Assembly: GCA_009823395.1 (NCBI GenBank)
Contig: CM020501.1
Coordinates: 1,490,861-1,554,860 of the forward strand
Length of the DNA: 64,000 nucleotides
Source of the DNA: Thamnaconus septentrionalis
Taxonomy: Eukaryota; Chordata; Actinopteri; Tetraodontiformes; Monacanthidae
Reading direction: 5' to 3'
This document shows, one piece after another, positions 38,701 through 48,626 of the stretch (its first letter is position 1; the number at the start of each line of letters is the position of its first letter). The translations under genes were made by a program, and so were the position numbers. Under the pieces are notes generated by a model that made no database searches, was not told the DNA's origin, and worked only from the letters and a program-made list of their open reading frames with translations.

Positions 38701-39260
38701 TTGACTCCTCAGCTCGATAGAGACAGACTCAATGGAATTTTTTGATTTTCATTTTTCCTCCTTAACAATCGTTCGTCTCGCGTCGCTGCCTCCCCCGCCG
38801 TAATCTGATTGGGCACATTTCCCCGTAAAAGGAAGGGAGAGAAAAAGGGGAGAGAGAGAGAAGAAGAAATTGAGGGCAGCGGCCAAAAACAAAAGATCAC
38901 CAATCAGATAGCTGCGCGGGGTTGTCGGGCTCCCGCTGAACTTCCTGGCAGCCTGTGAATGCTTTGCCCTCTCGGTGAGCGCCGCGAGATTCCCCGCCAC
39001 GCTTTTATGTGTTAATCGTCGTCGCTCACTGAGACTATTGTGCCGTCTGCATCGCCCGGAGGGGGAGAACGGGGAGGGGGACAGAGGGGAGGGAAAAAAA
39101 GAAAAAAAAAGAAAAAAAAATAACACGGGGGCGGGAGCTATTGTTGTCGTGCAGCATCGGAGGAAGGAATGCGTTAGAGTTAGCGCTGGATCGTCTCATC
39201 GGCGCCACCCGGAGGCTCAGAGTCGATGCTGCTGCTATTTTGCGATATTTTGGTGCCATC
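38701..39260. other. unassigned unique sequence
   Basis: Includes CCGTAATCTGATTGGGCAC at 38799 and CAGATAGC at 38905, possibly an extension of the previous block, then GA-rich and A-rich runs at 38835-38865 and 39085-39122. No gene. Confidence 0.4.
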
Positions 39261-39537
39261 TTGATGTACCTGTGTGGGCGAGTTGGTTAGTTTTTTGTTT
39301 TTTGTGGGACAGCTAGCAAACGGCTGATCCCCAGGAACGTCAGGCGTGGAAAAGAGAAACGTAGCCATGTTTCTGTTAGCCATGTTTCGTGTTTGTCGTT
39401 ATGCTAATACAAAGTCGGATTCTTTTCCCGGATTCCCAAATTTTTTTGTTTGTTTCCTGTTTTTTTTGTTTTTGTTTTTGTTTTTATTTCCTTATTTCTT
39501 ATTAATAGATAGATAGAATTAATTAGTAAATAGAATG
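39261..39537. other. unassigned T-rich sequence
   Basis: Tandem-like GTAGCCATGTTTCTGTTAGC words at 39361-39385 and TTTTTGTTTTTG runs at 39445-39490, then GATA repeats. Confidence 0.4.
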
Positions 39538-39596
39538 TAAATTTCCCCTTTGTGGGATTTAGAAAGCCGTTCAATTCTCTTCTATTCTATTCACTG
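39538..39596 (+). mobile_element. possible LINE 3' tail remnant
   Basis: AAATTTCCCCTTTGTGGGAT followed by (TTCTA)n resembles the AATTTCCCCNNTGTGGGATNAATAAAG terminus of fish Rex/L2-like LINEs. Only the last 60 bp remain. Confidence 0.5.
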
Positions 39597-39669
39597 ATCT
39601 CAGTCCACCTCTCAGCCACCTGACACCTGGTCAGGCAACACCTATAGCTTAGCTCACAGCGTTTTGGCG

Positions 39670-39686
39670 CCAACTAGTGGCGCTGC
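39670..39686 (+). promoter_or_regulatory. weak CTCF-like motif
   Basis: CCAACTAGTGGCGCTGC fits the CTAGNGGCGC core but lacks one G of the consensus run. Confidence 0.33.
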
Positions 39687-39689
39687 AAC

Positions 39690-40410
39690 TGGTGAGTGTG
39701 TCCGCCGAGGCAACGATAAAAACTGTTCATCGTGTGAAGGAAAAAATATACTTACTATATTTTCCCCCTATTCTTATTAAATCAAGTTCACATTTTCAAA
39801 AAGAATTTTTGCCGACATTATTCGAAATATTTTTTTATTTTGTTGATTGCATAGTAATATGAGCAATCTTGTACATATAATGAATTGATCACAATGTATT
39901 GATTTGAAATTACATTTATTACTTTCTATCCTGTCTTCAATTAAAAAAAATACACAAATATCAGATAAATATTTAATCGACTGGGGGATGAATTAAAAAA
40001 AAATTGATTAAAACGTGTGTTGGATTTAAGAAAAAAAAGCAAATCACTGACTGACTAATATTCTAAATAATGAATAGCAGAGGGAGAAAAATCTGTCAAT
40101 AAAACTGCGGCTGCTGCATAATAAAAACACGCACGGGAGAGAAGAGAAACAAATTTCTGGACAAATTCTTTACATTTTGAACTTCTTTGCCACCCCTTCA
40201 GTGCTGTGGTGAAAATTTCTTTCAAGCTATTAAAAAAAGAAAAAAAACTGTTGCAGATATTTGAGTGCCCTGAGTGACCTCTGACCTCTGACACCCACCA
40301 CCATCAGCACATCGTCCCAAAGATAAAAAAAAAAAAAAACCAGGGGAGTGTTTTGGGTTTTTTGGGAAAATGAGTGACACAGCCGACAGGAGGCCAGTTC
40401 GGAGGGGGAG
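39690..40410. other. AT-rich unassigned sequence
   Basis: AT-rich unique DNA with many TTGATT/AATCAA words and A/T runs. No recognisable repeat ends or gene. Confidence 0.4.
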
Positions 40411-40839
40411 GAGGTGGAGGACGAGGAGGAGCAGGAGGAGGAGGAGGAGGAGAGGGAGCCTCATTAAGATGAAGCAGCAGCAGCGGCGGCGCTCGGTTTG
40501 CAGAAACGAGTGTCGGCGAGGTTTAAAGGTTGACGCACGCTGAGCAGCGGAGGAGGAAAAATAACAGGAAAAAAATGAAAGAAAAAAAGCAGCAGCGCGC
40601 ATAGAGCACAGAGCGCTTTTCCTGCACGGGGTGAAAGCCGACGTTCCCGGTCAGGCGAGTCAGGAAGTGTAGGAAGTAGCGCTGAGCGGTTAGCGCTTAG
40701 CGGCTAGCAGCGACGGCGTGGACGAGGAGGAGGAGGTGGAGGAGGAGGAGGAGGAGGAGGAGGAGGTGAGCCGCTAACTCCGTCTCTCTCTCGCTGCTTG
40801 CGGTTGCGAGCCCAGTCCCACAATCCCCCCGCCCCCCGA

Positions 40840-40840
<1 letters not shown>
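40411..40840. repeat. two (GGA)n arrays in GC-rich DNA
   Basis: GGAGGA runs at 40405-40458 and 40722-40766, CAG run at 40475-40492, and tandem GCGGTTAGCGCTTAGCGGCT words at 40684-40710. Confidence 0.8.
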
Positions 40841-40884
<44 letters not shown>

Positions 40885-41031
40885 CTTGGCCCCCCCACTC
40901 CACACCCCCTCTGGACGGGGCAGCTGGCGTTCCCACAGCCGCACGGACGGTGGAATTAGCCATTTGTTGGCGACGCTGCAACACTATCTGCTCTGCACCT
41001 GGGTGGCAGCAACGCCTTCTGACCCGGGCAC

Positions 41032-41065
<34 letters not shown>

Positions 41066-41075
41066 CAGACAGAGA
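40841..41075. repeat. (CA)21 and (GT)13-(GA)n
   Basis: (CA)n at 40841-40882 and (GT)n into GAGAGACAGAC at 41032-41080. CA and GT arms are mutually complementary across about 150 bp. Confidence 0.93.
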
Positions 41076-41169
41076 GAGAGAATGTACAGTATGTACAGTG
41101 TCCCGGCCGGAATGCATGTTGGGGGATTTTCTGTCCATTAGCTCCGAGTGTGGGAGACACCCGGCAACT

Positions 41170-41400
41170 CGACTAGAAGAAGAAGGAGAAGAAGAAGGAG
41201 GAGGAAAAGGAGGAGTAGGAGAAGGAGGTGGAGAGGAATAAGAAAGAGGAGGAGAGGAAGAAGAAGACGAAGCTTCCGAGAAGTAAGGAGAGAGAAAAAA
41301 AACAAGTTCAATACACTCAATGCGTTTGAGTAGAAAGAAAGAAAGAAAAAGAAAGAAAGAAAGAAAGAAAGGAAGGAAGGAAGGAAGGAAGGAAGGAAGT
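41170..41400. repeat. GAAGGAG-rich array and (GAAA)n(GGAA)n
   Basis: Purine-rich GAAGAAGG units at 41175-41290 and GAAA tetranucleotides turning into GGAA at 41331-41398. Confidence 0.88.
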
Positions 41401-41699
41401 CCTACTAACTGGACTGTTTCAAATCCACTTTCCTGGCAGCAAGCGGCAGAATTTCTCTATTTTAGCCGAGTGTGGCGACACATTGGCGAACCGGCTGCGG
41501 CAGGTGTGTGTGTGTGTGTGTGTGCGTGCGGAATTGACGAGATTCTCCTCCAGCCGGGCGACCTCTGACCTCTCTAGCTAGGCTGTTGATTTCAGCGGCT
41601 ATTAATTGCGAAGTAAACACGGCCGCTCCAGTTTTTTTTTTTTCTTTTTTTCATTCATTTGGAAAAAAAAAAAAACATCTGATTTGGAAAAAAAAAAAA
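41401..41699. other. unassigned with A/T runs
   Basis: (GT)n at 41502-41524, unique DNA with GGCTATTAATTGCG at 41598, T10-T13 at 41632 and two long A runs at 41661 and 41687. Confidence 0.45.
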
Positions 41700-41935
41700 A
41701 AAAACATTTGGCCGAGCGAAGCGGTCCGCGAAAACCTGCGCCCAATCGGCTTCCGGCGTGTCGCGGGATTGTCATTTTTTTCAGCGACGCGTGCGCGGCC
41801 CCCCCCTCTCCCCTCCCCCTTCCCGCCCTCCGAGCTCGCCGTCTGCCGAGGTCGCCGGTGGAGCGGCGAACGAACACGGCGCCGCTCGTGTCGAACATCT
41901 GACCTGGCTGCAACCTGCGGCGAGGGGCACAGCTG
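41700..41935. promoter_or_regulatory. small CpG island
   Basis: I count about 33 CpG in roughly 230 bp, far above the surrounding DNA, with GCGCCCAATCGG (CCAAT) and several CGGCG/CGCCG words. In vertebrates such clusters mark unmethylated promoters or enhancers. No exon or conserved open frame is visible. Confidence 0.42.
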
Positions 41936-42375
41936 AACAGGAGGAGGGGGGGGGGGAGGAGGCGATGAGGGGAGGGGTGGAGGGGACGAGGCGGAGGTGG
42001 TGGGGGGACTTGGCTCGACGAGCTTGGCGACTTGCCGCAGTCCCATTGACCAGACAGCTGAACTGGCAAGGGGAGGGAGGGGGGGGTGATGGGGGAGGGG
42101 GGAGGGGGGGGACGGCTCGTTTGATAAAATGAATCAGAGGGGGAAAAAAATGAAATAATGATAATAATCAACGTCGTTTAGGAGCGTTTAACGTCCATTT
42201 TTTATTCATCCGCTAGCGCCAACGTGTGCAACAACGCCATGCAGAAATTGCAATTCTAGCGTCTGCACCTGCTGGAGGCGAAACACGGGGGGAAAAATCC
42301 AGAGAAAACGACCAAACTGCTGCAGGGAAAGCAGGTAGAAGAAAAATCTATTAGCTTCGTCTTTAGCCACAGATT
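41936..42375. other. G-rich then unique sequence
   Basis: Guanine runs at 41945-41958 and 42070-42110 (G-quadruplex potential), AT-rich ATAATGATAATAATCAACG at 42156 and ordinary sequence to the CA repeat. Confidence 0.45.
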
Positions 42376-42447
42376 GCACACACACACACACACACACACA
42401 CAGTTGAAGTTGCACTCAGCTACACATCATTTCACGGTGGGCCGTCG
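42376..42447 (+). repeat. unrecognised dispersed repeat 'family 2', copy A
   Basis: (CA)n directly followed by CAGTTGAAGTTGCACTC, GCTACACATCATTTCA and GGTGGGCCGTCG. The same 47-bp tail follows a (CA)n at 44936-44983 with three substitutions. Confidence 0.65.
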
Positions 42448-42704
42448 ATGCAACAACATTGAGTATTCTTTCGCTTCGCCCTGTTCACTTCAATACACCA
42501 AGGCAGTCGACAGTATTTCGCTACTTTTCGCCCGTCACGTTTATCAAAACTTGGTGCAGCCGTGCATCATGTTGTGCCAGCAGATCCACTCAGCAGCACA
42601 GGCTCGCAGTTATCAATAATTTGACTGGTCCCAGCCCGCCCCCCCACAACCTCATCAACCACCCTTCCCTTCCCAGAACTACTTCCACTACCACCAAACC
42701 AACC
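42448..42704. other. unassigned unique sequence
   Basis: Unique DNA leading into the minisatellite. A plus-strand frame opens at 42459 and runs into the array, but this part has no domain, signal peptide or clear start context. Confidence 0.4.
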
Positions 42705-43761
42705 AGAAGCACCAGCAGAACCACTCAGGAACCACCTAAAACCACCCTGGACCACCTAGACCCACCCAGAAGCACCACTAGAACCACTCAGGAACCTCCT
42801 AAAACCACCCTGGACCACCTAGACCCACCCAGAAGCACCAGCAGAACCACTCAGGAACCACCTAAAACCACCCTGGACCACCTAGACCCACCCAGAAGCA
42901 CCAGCAGAACCACTCAGGAACCACCTAAAACCACCCTGGACCACCTAGACCCACCCAGAAGCACCACCAGAACCACTCAGGAACCTCCTAAAACCACCCT
43001 GGACCACCTAGACCCACCCAGAAGCACCAGCAGAACCACTCAGGAACCACCTAAAACCACCCTGGACCACCTAGACCCACCCAGAAGCACCAGCAGAACC
43101 ACTCAGGAACCACCTAAAACCACCGTGGACCACCTAGACCCACCCAGAAGCACCACTAGAACCACTCAGGAACCTCCTAAAACCACCCTGGACCACCTAG
43201 ACCCACCCAGAAGCACCAGCAGAACCACTCAGGAACCACCTAAAACCACCCTGGACCACCTAGACCCACCCAGAAGCACCACCAGAACCACTCAGGAACC
43301 TCCTAAAACCACCCTGGACCACCTAGACCCACCCAGAAGCACCAGCAGAACCACTCAGGAACCACCTAAAACCACCCTGGACCACCTAGACCCACCCAGA
43401 AGCACCAGCAGAACCACTCAGGAACCACCTAAAACCACCCTGGACCACCTAGACCCACCCAGAAGCACCACCAGAACCACTCAGGAACCACCTAAAACCA
43501 CCCTGGACCACCTAGACCCACCCAGAAGCACCAGCAGAACCACTCAGGAACCACCTAAAACCACCCTGGACCACCTAGACCCACCCAGAAGCACCCAGAA
43601 CCACTCAGCTAAAACCACCCTGGACCACCAGACCCACCCAGAAGCACCACCAGAACCACTCAGGAACCACCTAAAACCACCCTGGACCACCTAGACCCAC
43701 CCAGAAGCACCAGCAGAACCACTCAGGAACCACCTAAAACCACCCTGGACCACCTAGACCA
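42705..43761 (+). repeat. 63-bp minisatellite, about 17 units
   Basis: AGAAGCACC starts recur every 63 bp exactly from 42705 to 43587 (15 starts), then a unit with a deletion and two more units. Two sub-types alternate: ACCAGCAG...GGAACCACC and ACCACTAG/ACCACCAG...GGAACCTCC. The period equals 21 codons, so a Thr/Pro-rich frame (RSTSRTTQEPPKTTLDHLDP per unit) stays open from 42459 until the deleted unit shifts it to a stop near 43694. No intron or domain evidence supports translation. Confidence 0.95.
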
Positions 43762-44091
43762 CAGCTGGGCCAACTGTTTTACTGGTGGGCCACATTGGGT
43801 TCTGAAATGTCGGAGCAGCAGCAGATGGATGCAGTGTTTTGGTGAGCCACCTCATAGGAGGAAAAATGAGCTTTAACGTCAATTGAAGTTCCAACAAAAT
43901 CAGTGTTTTTGAAGCCCAACGGTGTTTAGCTCTTTATTGAAATGACTCTTACAACACTGAAGAAATGGATGAAACACAGCTATTTAATGAATTAATGACT
44001 ATTAATATGATTTCTTCAAGTTCAGCGGGCCGGACCAAAAAGCTGAACAGGCCACATATGGCCCCCGGGCCGTATTTTGCCCATGCCTGAA
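43762..44091 (+). mobile_element. hAT-like non-autonomous element, copy 1
   Basis: Starts CAGCTGGGCCAACTG and ends GGCCCCCGGGCC...TTTGCCCATGCCTGAA. The right end is the CAGGCATGGGCAAANTANGGCC type of Charlie-like hAT elements. TAGACCA lies immediately before and after it (43755-43761, 44093-44099), a 7-bp match of a likely 8-bp duplication created inside the last minisatellite unit. A second copy in the same orientation is at about 60776-61136. Confidence 0.75.
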
Positions 44092-44099
44092 ATAGACCA

Positions 44100-44902
44100 A
44101 TATGTCTGTAAACACAGATTTGTTTCTTTCCGCCAAAAAGGTGGTTGTAAAATGCCCTAATAAGTGCAAAGTGCATGAAACAACAGCGAAGAGAATACAA
44201 TAACGTAACGCATTGACCAAATGAACCCAAGCGTCTCTCTTTGGCCAAACAAAGTAGAAGATTGCAGGAAAAAAAAACCTTTCAACTGTAGCGCTAAAAC
44301 TTGCTAATCTTTCTCCTCCCTGGTTGTTGATGTTGTGGCACCGCCCTGGTGGTGACTGTGTGTCTGCGTCAGGGTGCATGCAGGTTACGTAACATATAAA
44401 TAGCATTTACCTCACATATCAACATGCTGAGCCCATTTTATAAAACAATTTTCTAGTATGACAGTTTATTTATATTATTATTATACATTTTTTTTCAGCC
44501 TGTTAAAAATAAAAAATAAAAAAAATAATAATAACAATACATTTAAAAATGTATTTAATTTATTTATTTATTATTTGGCCCTGACCCAGCCCAATAAAGT
44601 GAAAGTGCCTTGACTTGGCTGTGAGCGGGTTAAAACTTGTTTATTTTTATTGGACAGTCGTAATCTTGATATTTATATTTGTTAATTTCTGTGGTTTTAT
44701 GTGTGTGTTCAGGTTGATCTCCTAGTGCACCAGTTTTAAAGTAACACAGTTTGTGGTTTTTGATTATATCTGTGTTTTCAATATTGCCTTTTCTCCTCAG
44801 TTACAGTAGTTTTATATTAAGATATGGAAACTGTACCTGTTGCTGCAGCCCAAAAACCATGACGCAAACCAAACCGTGGGAAAACTGTGCTGGTGGCATC
44901 CC

Positions 44903-44904
<2 letters not shown>
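44100..44904. other. unassigned AT-rich sequence
   Basis: Unique DNA; AT-rich with AAAAATAAAAAATAAAAAAAT and TTATTTATTTATTATT runs at 44505-44575. No gene. Confidence 0.4.
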
Positions 44905-44940
<36 letters not shown>

Positions 44941-44987
44941 GAAGTTGCGCTCGGCTACACATCATTTCAGGGTGGGCCGTCGCAGGT
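44905..44987 (+). repeat. dispersed repeat 'family 2', copy B
   Basis: (CA)17 followed by CAGTTGAAGTTGCGCTC, GCTACACATCATTTCA and GGTGGGCCGTCG; 44 of 47 positions match copy A at 42401-42447. Confidence 0.65.
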
Positions 44988-45004
44988 TCCAAGCAGCCGT
45001 GTAA

Positions 45005-45120
45005 CGTCCGTGTCGGCACTGAAAGTGCTTTTTGATGAAGTCGCTTCATAAATTTTAATACGACACGTCGGCGAACATGATGTATAGACTGGCGGCTTAT
45101 TCATATTTCAGGGCCGCCGT
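45005..45120. promoter_or_regulatory. weak regulatory island
   Basis: GATGAAGTCGCTTCATAAATTTTAATACG and GGCGGCTTATTCATATTTCAGG in repeat-free DNA, including the inverted words GATGAAG/CTTCAT around GTCG (45036-45050). Confidence 0.3.
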
Positions 45121-45468
45121 CGCTGTTGAGAAGAAGAAGAGGGAGGAGGGGGGGGCTACAGCCCACCTTGCCTCTCTCTACCTCCAGAGCGCCGTCACGC
45201 CTGTCAGAGCAGCGGAAAAACGCCGCCGCCGGCACCGCTGTCACACCTTCTTTCTTTTTTTCCCTCCTTTTTTCTTTTTTTTCGTTTTCAGATCAGCGAG
45301 TCAAAATGGCAGCGAATGAAAACGGCCACGCAGACTTGCTCTGCAGTCTCAATTATTCACAGAGGTCGAAAGAAAATAGTTGAGAAGAAAAGAGTTGGGA
45401 GGTTAAAAAAAAAAAAAAAAAAAAAAAACATTTAAAGGGCCAATTAATGATAATAAAAGGTCTGCAGC
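45121..45468. other. unassigned with A25 run
   Basis: Purine-rich then unique DNA, a small block GTCTCAATTATTCACAGAGG at 45347-45366, and an A run at 45405-45429. Confidence 0.4.
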
Positions 45469-45828
45469 AGAGACGTGATGATCCCATTTAGCTTTACAGA
45501 AGGAGTAGAGTACGAGTTACTTGCATTACTCACCGATATCAAGTACTTAACAAAGCCATTACACATTACACAATGGCTTTTTTCTTCTGTTCTGTTCTCG
45601 TATTTAACAACATTCCTCAGCGTGTTTTTCTACAACAAGTTTCACTGCAGTACACACACATCAACACAAGTTCAAAAAAATTGAACACAATTTCAACAAA
45701 ATTGTCATATACATACATATACAACTGGTATCGGTGTTGTGGTATCAGCACGTATTTTGCGAGTACGAGCAGAGTACTCGACCTTGGTATCGGTACTGAT
45801 ACCCGATACTGATATCAGTGCCTCGCTA
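45469..45828. mobile_element. hAT-type MITE, copy 2 (inverted relative to 5994-6345)
   Basis: Reading the minus strand, ACTAGCGAGGCACTGATATC, GAGTACTCTGCTCGTACTC, CACAACACCGATACCAGTTG and TATATGTATG follow the same order as copy 1 (ACTAGGGATGCACCGATACC, GAGTACTCCACTTGTACTC, CACGACACCGATACCAGTTG). It is more diverged at the left boundary, which is approximate. No coding capacity. Confidence 0.7.
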
Positions 45829-46140
45829 GTCTTAATAATGTGTGAGTGAATCACCTGCAACATGAACATTGTAACTAATTTCTCCCTGCTGATGAGTCAA
45901 TCTCTGGCTCTGGCCCCCTCAGAGGGACACTGCTCGCTCCCTTGTAATCCCTAATTGAAATAATCCAGGAGGGAGGGGGGAAGGAGGGGGGAGGAGGAGA
46001 GAGTGCGGGGGGCGGGGGGCAAGGAGGGGGGGGGGGGAGGGGGCAGAGCCGCTGCCAGCTCCCGCGGCCACTCCAGTTTAACCCACCGTGTGACTCTGAC
46101 CTTTCCCCCCGCCGCTCGCCGCGACCATCTGAACCATCCC
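45829..46140. other. unassigned sequence with G runs
   Basis: TCCCTAATTGAAATAATCC at 45945 and G/A-rich DNA at 45968-46040 with G-quadruplex potential. No gene. Confidence 0.4.
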
Positions 46141-46185
46141 AGCGAGGACATCTGCTGTCCAGGCCCAAGAGCTGCGGCCACCACC

Positions 46186-46342
46186 GAGGGAGGGGCCGCC
46201 ACCAGTGAGGGAGGGGCCACCACCAGTGAGAGAGGGGCCGCCACCGAGGGAGGGGCCGCAGTGCAGGGAGGGGCCACCACCAGTGAGGGAGGGGCCACCA
46301 CCAGTGAGGGAGGGGCCACCACCACCAAGGGAGGGGCCCCAC
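46186..46342. repeat. 21-bp minisatellite, about 7 units
   Basis: Units of GAGGGAGGGGCCACCACCAGT with missing or changed ends (one unit reads GCAGTGCAGG). The period of seven codons leaves an open frame that I regard as incidental. Confidence 0.88.
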
Positions 46343-46477
46343 CTCAGCCTAACTGGGCGGAGCCAGGCCGTCTACACCTGCCAATCACTGAACACCAAAA
46401 TTTACACCATCGCGTCAGAACTTTTTTATTAACAGCAACAAACTTAAATGTATATATCATAGATACTGAGTACAGAA

Positions 46478-46526
46478 ATTTATATATTTTATATATATAT
46501 ATATATATATAAATATATAAATTTAC

Positions 46527-46557
<31 letters not shown>

Positions 46558-46578
46558 TGAATATACATATATATATGA

Positions 46579-46610
<32 letters not shown>

Positions 46611-46650
46611 TCATATATATATACATATATATATATATATATGAATATAT
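46478..46650. repeat. (TA)n with ATATGAATAT/ATACATAT variants
   Basis: Several (TA)8-12 runs separated by GAAT and ACAT steps. Repeats of the phrase ATATATGAATATA suggest a longer secondary period. Confidence 0.93.
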
Positions 46651-46726
46651 ACATTAAAGGTAAAATATTCAAAGGTTTCCACTCATTTCATCCTATTTAA
46701 ACGACATCATTCAGTAATATTGGTTG

Positions 46727-46745
46727 AGCCAGAGGGGGGCGCCAA
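46727..46745 (+). promoter_or_regulatory. CTCF-like motif
   Basis: GCCAGAGGGGGGCGCCAAC matches CCAGNAGGGGGCGCC with small differences. Confidence 0.45.
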
Positions 46746-46907
46746 CAGAGAGAGACCCAAAAAAAAGCAGCACATTTTCAGACGTTTTTTTTTTATATTC
46801 CAACTCAACTCAAATGTAGCTCGTAACTCGTAGCGTAGCGTCGACGTTGAACACCTGCAGCCCGTCTAGTGCCACCGCCGCTATGGCTGATTGCATCCTG
46901 CGCATGG

Positions 46908-46909
<2 letters not shown>

Positions 46910-46966
<57 letters not shown>
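46910..46966. repeat. (GT)28 microsatellite
   Basis: Uninterrupted GT units. Confidence 0.96.
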
Positions 46967-46967
<1 letters not shown>

Positions 46968-47555
46968 ATGAGCCAAGAGTGGCAGCTGAGAGGTATCTCT
47001 GCCCCCCTCCAACGCATTCAGGAAGGGTTTGGCTTTTTTATTTTTAATCCTTTCTTTTTTTAATTGTGTATCAGACACTTGGGGTGAGCGTGGCCCAACA
47101 CCTGAGAGAGGGTGTTGGGGAGAGGGGAGCAGCAGCGAGTGACAATGCCCCCTCCTGTTCCGACCTCATCTCACCACATCGCGTTTCAGGACGACGCGAA
47201 GAACAATAACAACGTATTTAGAAAAACAAAAGTAAAGTATTGACGTCTTACAAAGCAGTTTTTCAAGGTGTCTTAATTACTGGGCAAAGGAGCAGCGCCT
47301 GATTGGCCGCTGGACAACACAAATAAGTCCATTTGCATGTGAGCGTGCGTGTGCGCGCGTGTGTGTGTCTTGGCAGGCGGCGCGGCCGTCCAGATTGTAA
47401 GCCCTCCCCCCTCCCCCTCCCTCCCTGCCTCCCAAAAAGAAGAGGAAAAAAGAGAAGAGCGGGGACCTGCCTTGGAGGAAGGAGGCTCCTCGGAGGGATG
47501 AGGGATTTAGCAGGAAGGTAAGTGTGACTAGCAGCTCTGGCTCGCCATCTGCTCC
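46967..47555. other. unassigned unique sequence
   Basis: Ordinary DNA; ACAACGTATTTAGAAAAAC near 47206 and GCGTGTGTG words at 47345-47370. No gene. Confidence 0.4.
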
Positions 47556-47690
47556 CCGCCGCCGCCGCGCAGGCCAACCTGTGCAGCCTGCGAGCAGAGA
47601 CCCAGGCGCCACGCCGCCGCCGCCGCCACCGCCACGCCGCCGCCACCGGCCAACCTGGCGCCGCCCGCCCGCTCGCCAGCCAGCGTCTGC
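47556..47690. repeat. GCC-rich segment
   Basis: CGCCGCCGCC and CCACCGCCACG steps with CCAACCTG words at 47574 and 47652. High CpG. A duplicated phrase GGCCAACCTG suggests tandem origin. Confidence 0.65.
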
Positions 47691-47861
47691 TGATTAGTTG
47701 TAAGAAGCGCTCCATATGTAGCAAAGTTTATTTTTTATTTGCCTGTGTGCCTCCTTTCCTCCTCCTCCTCCCCCTCTCTCCGACTGCCTTCAATATAAGA
47801 AGGGACGTCTCAGGCGAATCACCTTTGGGTCGAGGAAGCAGCCCTGCTCACCTCTGACAGG

Positions 47862-48262
47862 AGGAGGAGGAGGAGGAGGAGGAGGAGGAGGAGGAGGAGG
47901 AGAAAGAGGACGGAGAGCAGGAGGAGGAGGGAGAGTGGGAAGAGGAGGAGGAGATGGAGTATGTGGAGGAGGAGGAGAGGGAAGAGGAGGAGGTGAAGGA
48001 GAGAGAGAAGGAGGAAGAAGAAGAGGAACGAGAGGTGGAAGAAGAGGAGGAGGAGAAGGAGAAGGAAGAGGAGGAACAGAAAGAAGAGGAAGAGCAGGGG
48101 GAGGAGGTAGATAAAGAGGGAATTGAGGAAGAAGAAAAGGAAGAATAATAGGAGGAGGAGGAGGAGGAGGAGGAGGAGGAGAAAGAGGACGGAGAGCAGG
48201 AGGAGGAGGGAGAGTGGGAAGAAGAGGAGGAGATGGAGTATGTGGAGGAGGAGGAGAGGGAA
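47862..48262. repeat. 400-bp (GGA/GAA)n array with 279-bp internal duplication
   Basis: The phrase GAAAGAGGACGGAGAGCAGG and what follows up to GGAGTATGTGGAGGAGG occurs at 47902 and again at 48181. Between the copies lie GGTGAAGGAGAGAG and GAAGAAGAGG steps. Glu-rich plus-strand and Ser/Leu/Pro-rich minus-strand frames are by-products. Confidence 0.9.
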
Positions 48263-48413
48263 GTGAAGCTGCCCCTCCTCCTCCACCCCCTAGCAGCACC
48301 AGGAGACAGATGACAAGGGAAGCGGTGCCTGATCACCCCTGGGTGGCCACTTCCTCATTTACTGCATGTCTTTTTTCCTTTTTTTTTAGGGGGGGGGGGC
48401 AACGACCTCCGAA

Positions 48414-48445
<32 letters not shown>

Positions 48446-48540
48446 AAGAGGAGCGGCTATGGCAGCAGCTCCCCCGGTGGAGAAGATGGAGCGGCGCCCC
48501 GAGGAGGAGGAGGGAAGTAAAAAAAAAAAAAAAAATAAGA

Positions 48541-48544
<4 letters not shown>
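48263..48544. repeat. unique DNA, G10 run and (GAA)n
   Basis: T-rich DNA, G run at 48390-48399, (GAA)8 at 48412-48436 and A15 at 48520-48534. Confidence 0.6.

Positions 48545-48622
<78 letters not shown>
48545..48622. repeat. (GA)39 microsatellite
   Basis: Uninterrupted GA units. Confidence 0.97.

Positions 48623-48626
<4 letters not shown>

Noticed and set aside
42459..43694. 411-codon Thr/Pro-rich frame as a mucin-like gene
   Set aside because: Unit length of 63 bp alone keeps the frame; a deleted unit shifts and ends it; no start context, signal peptide or splice evidence. Kept as a finding, not as a CDS.
47530..47690. GC-rich segment as a first exon with start codon
   Set aside because: GCC triplet repeats explain the open frame; no splice donor or conserved peptide.
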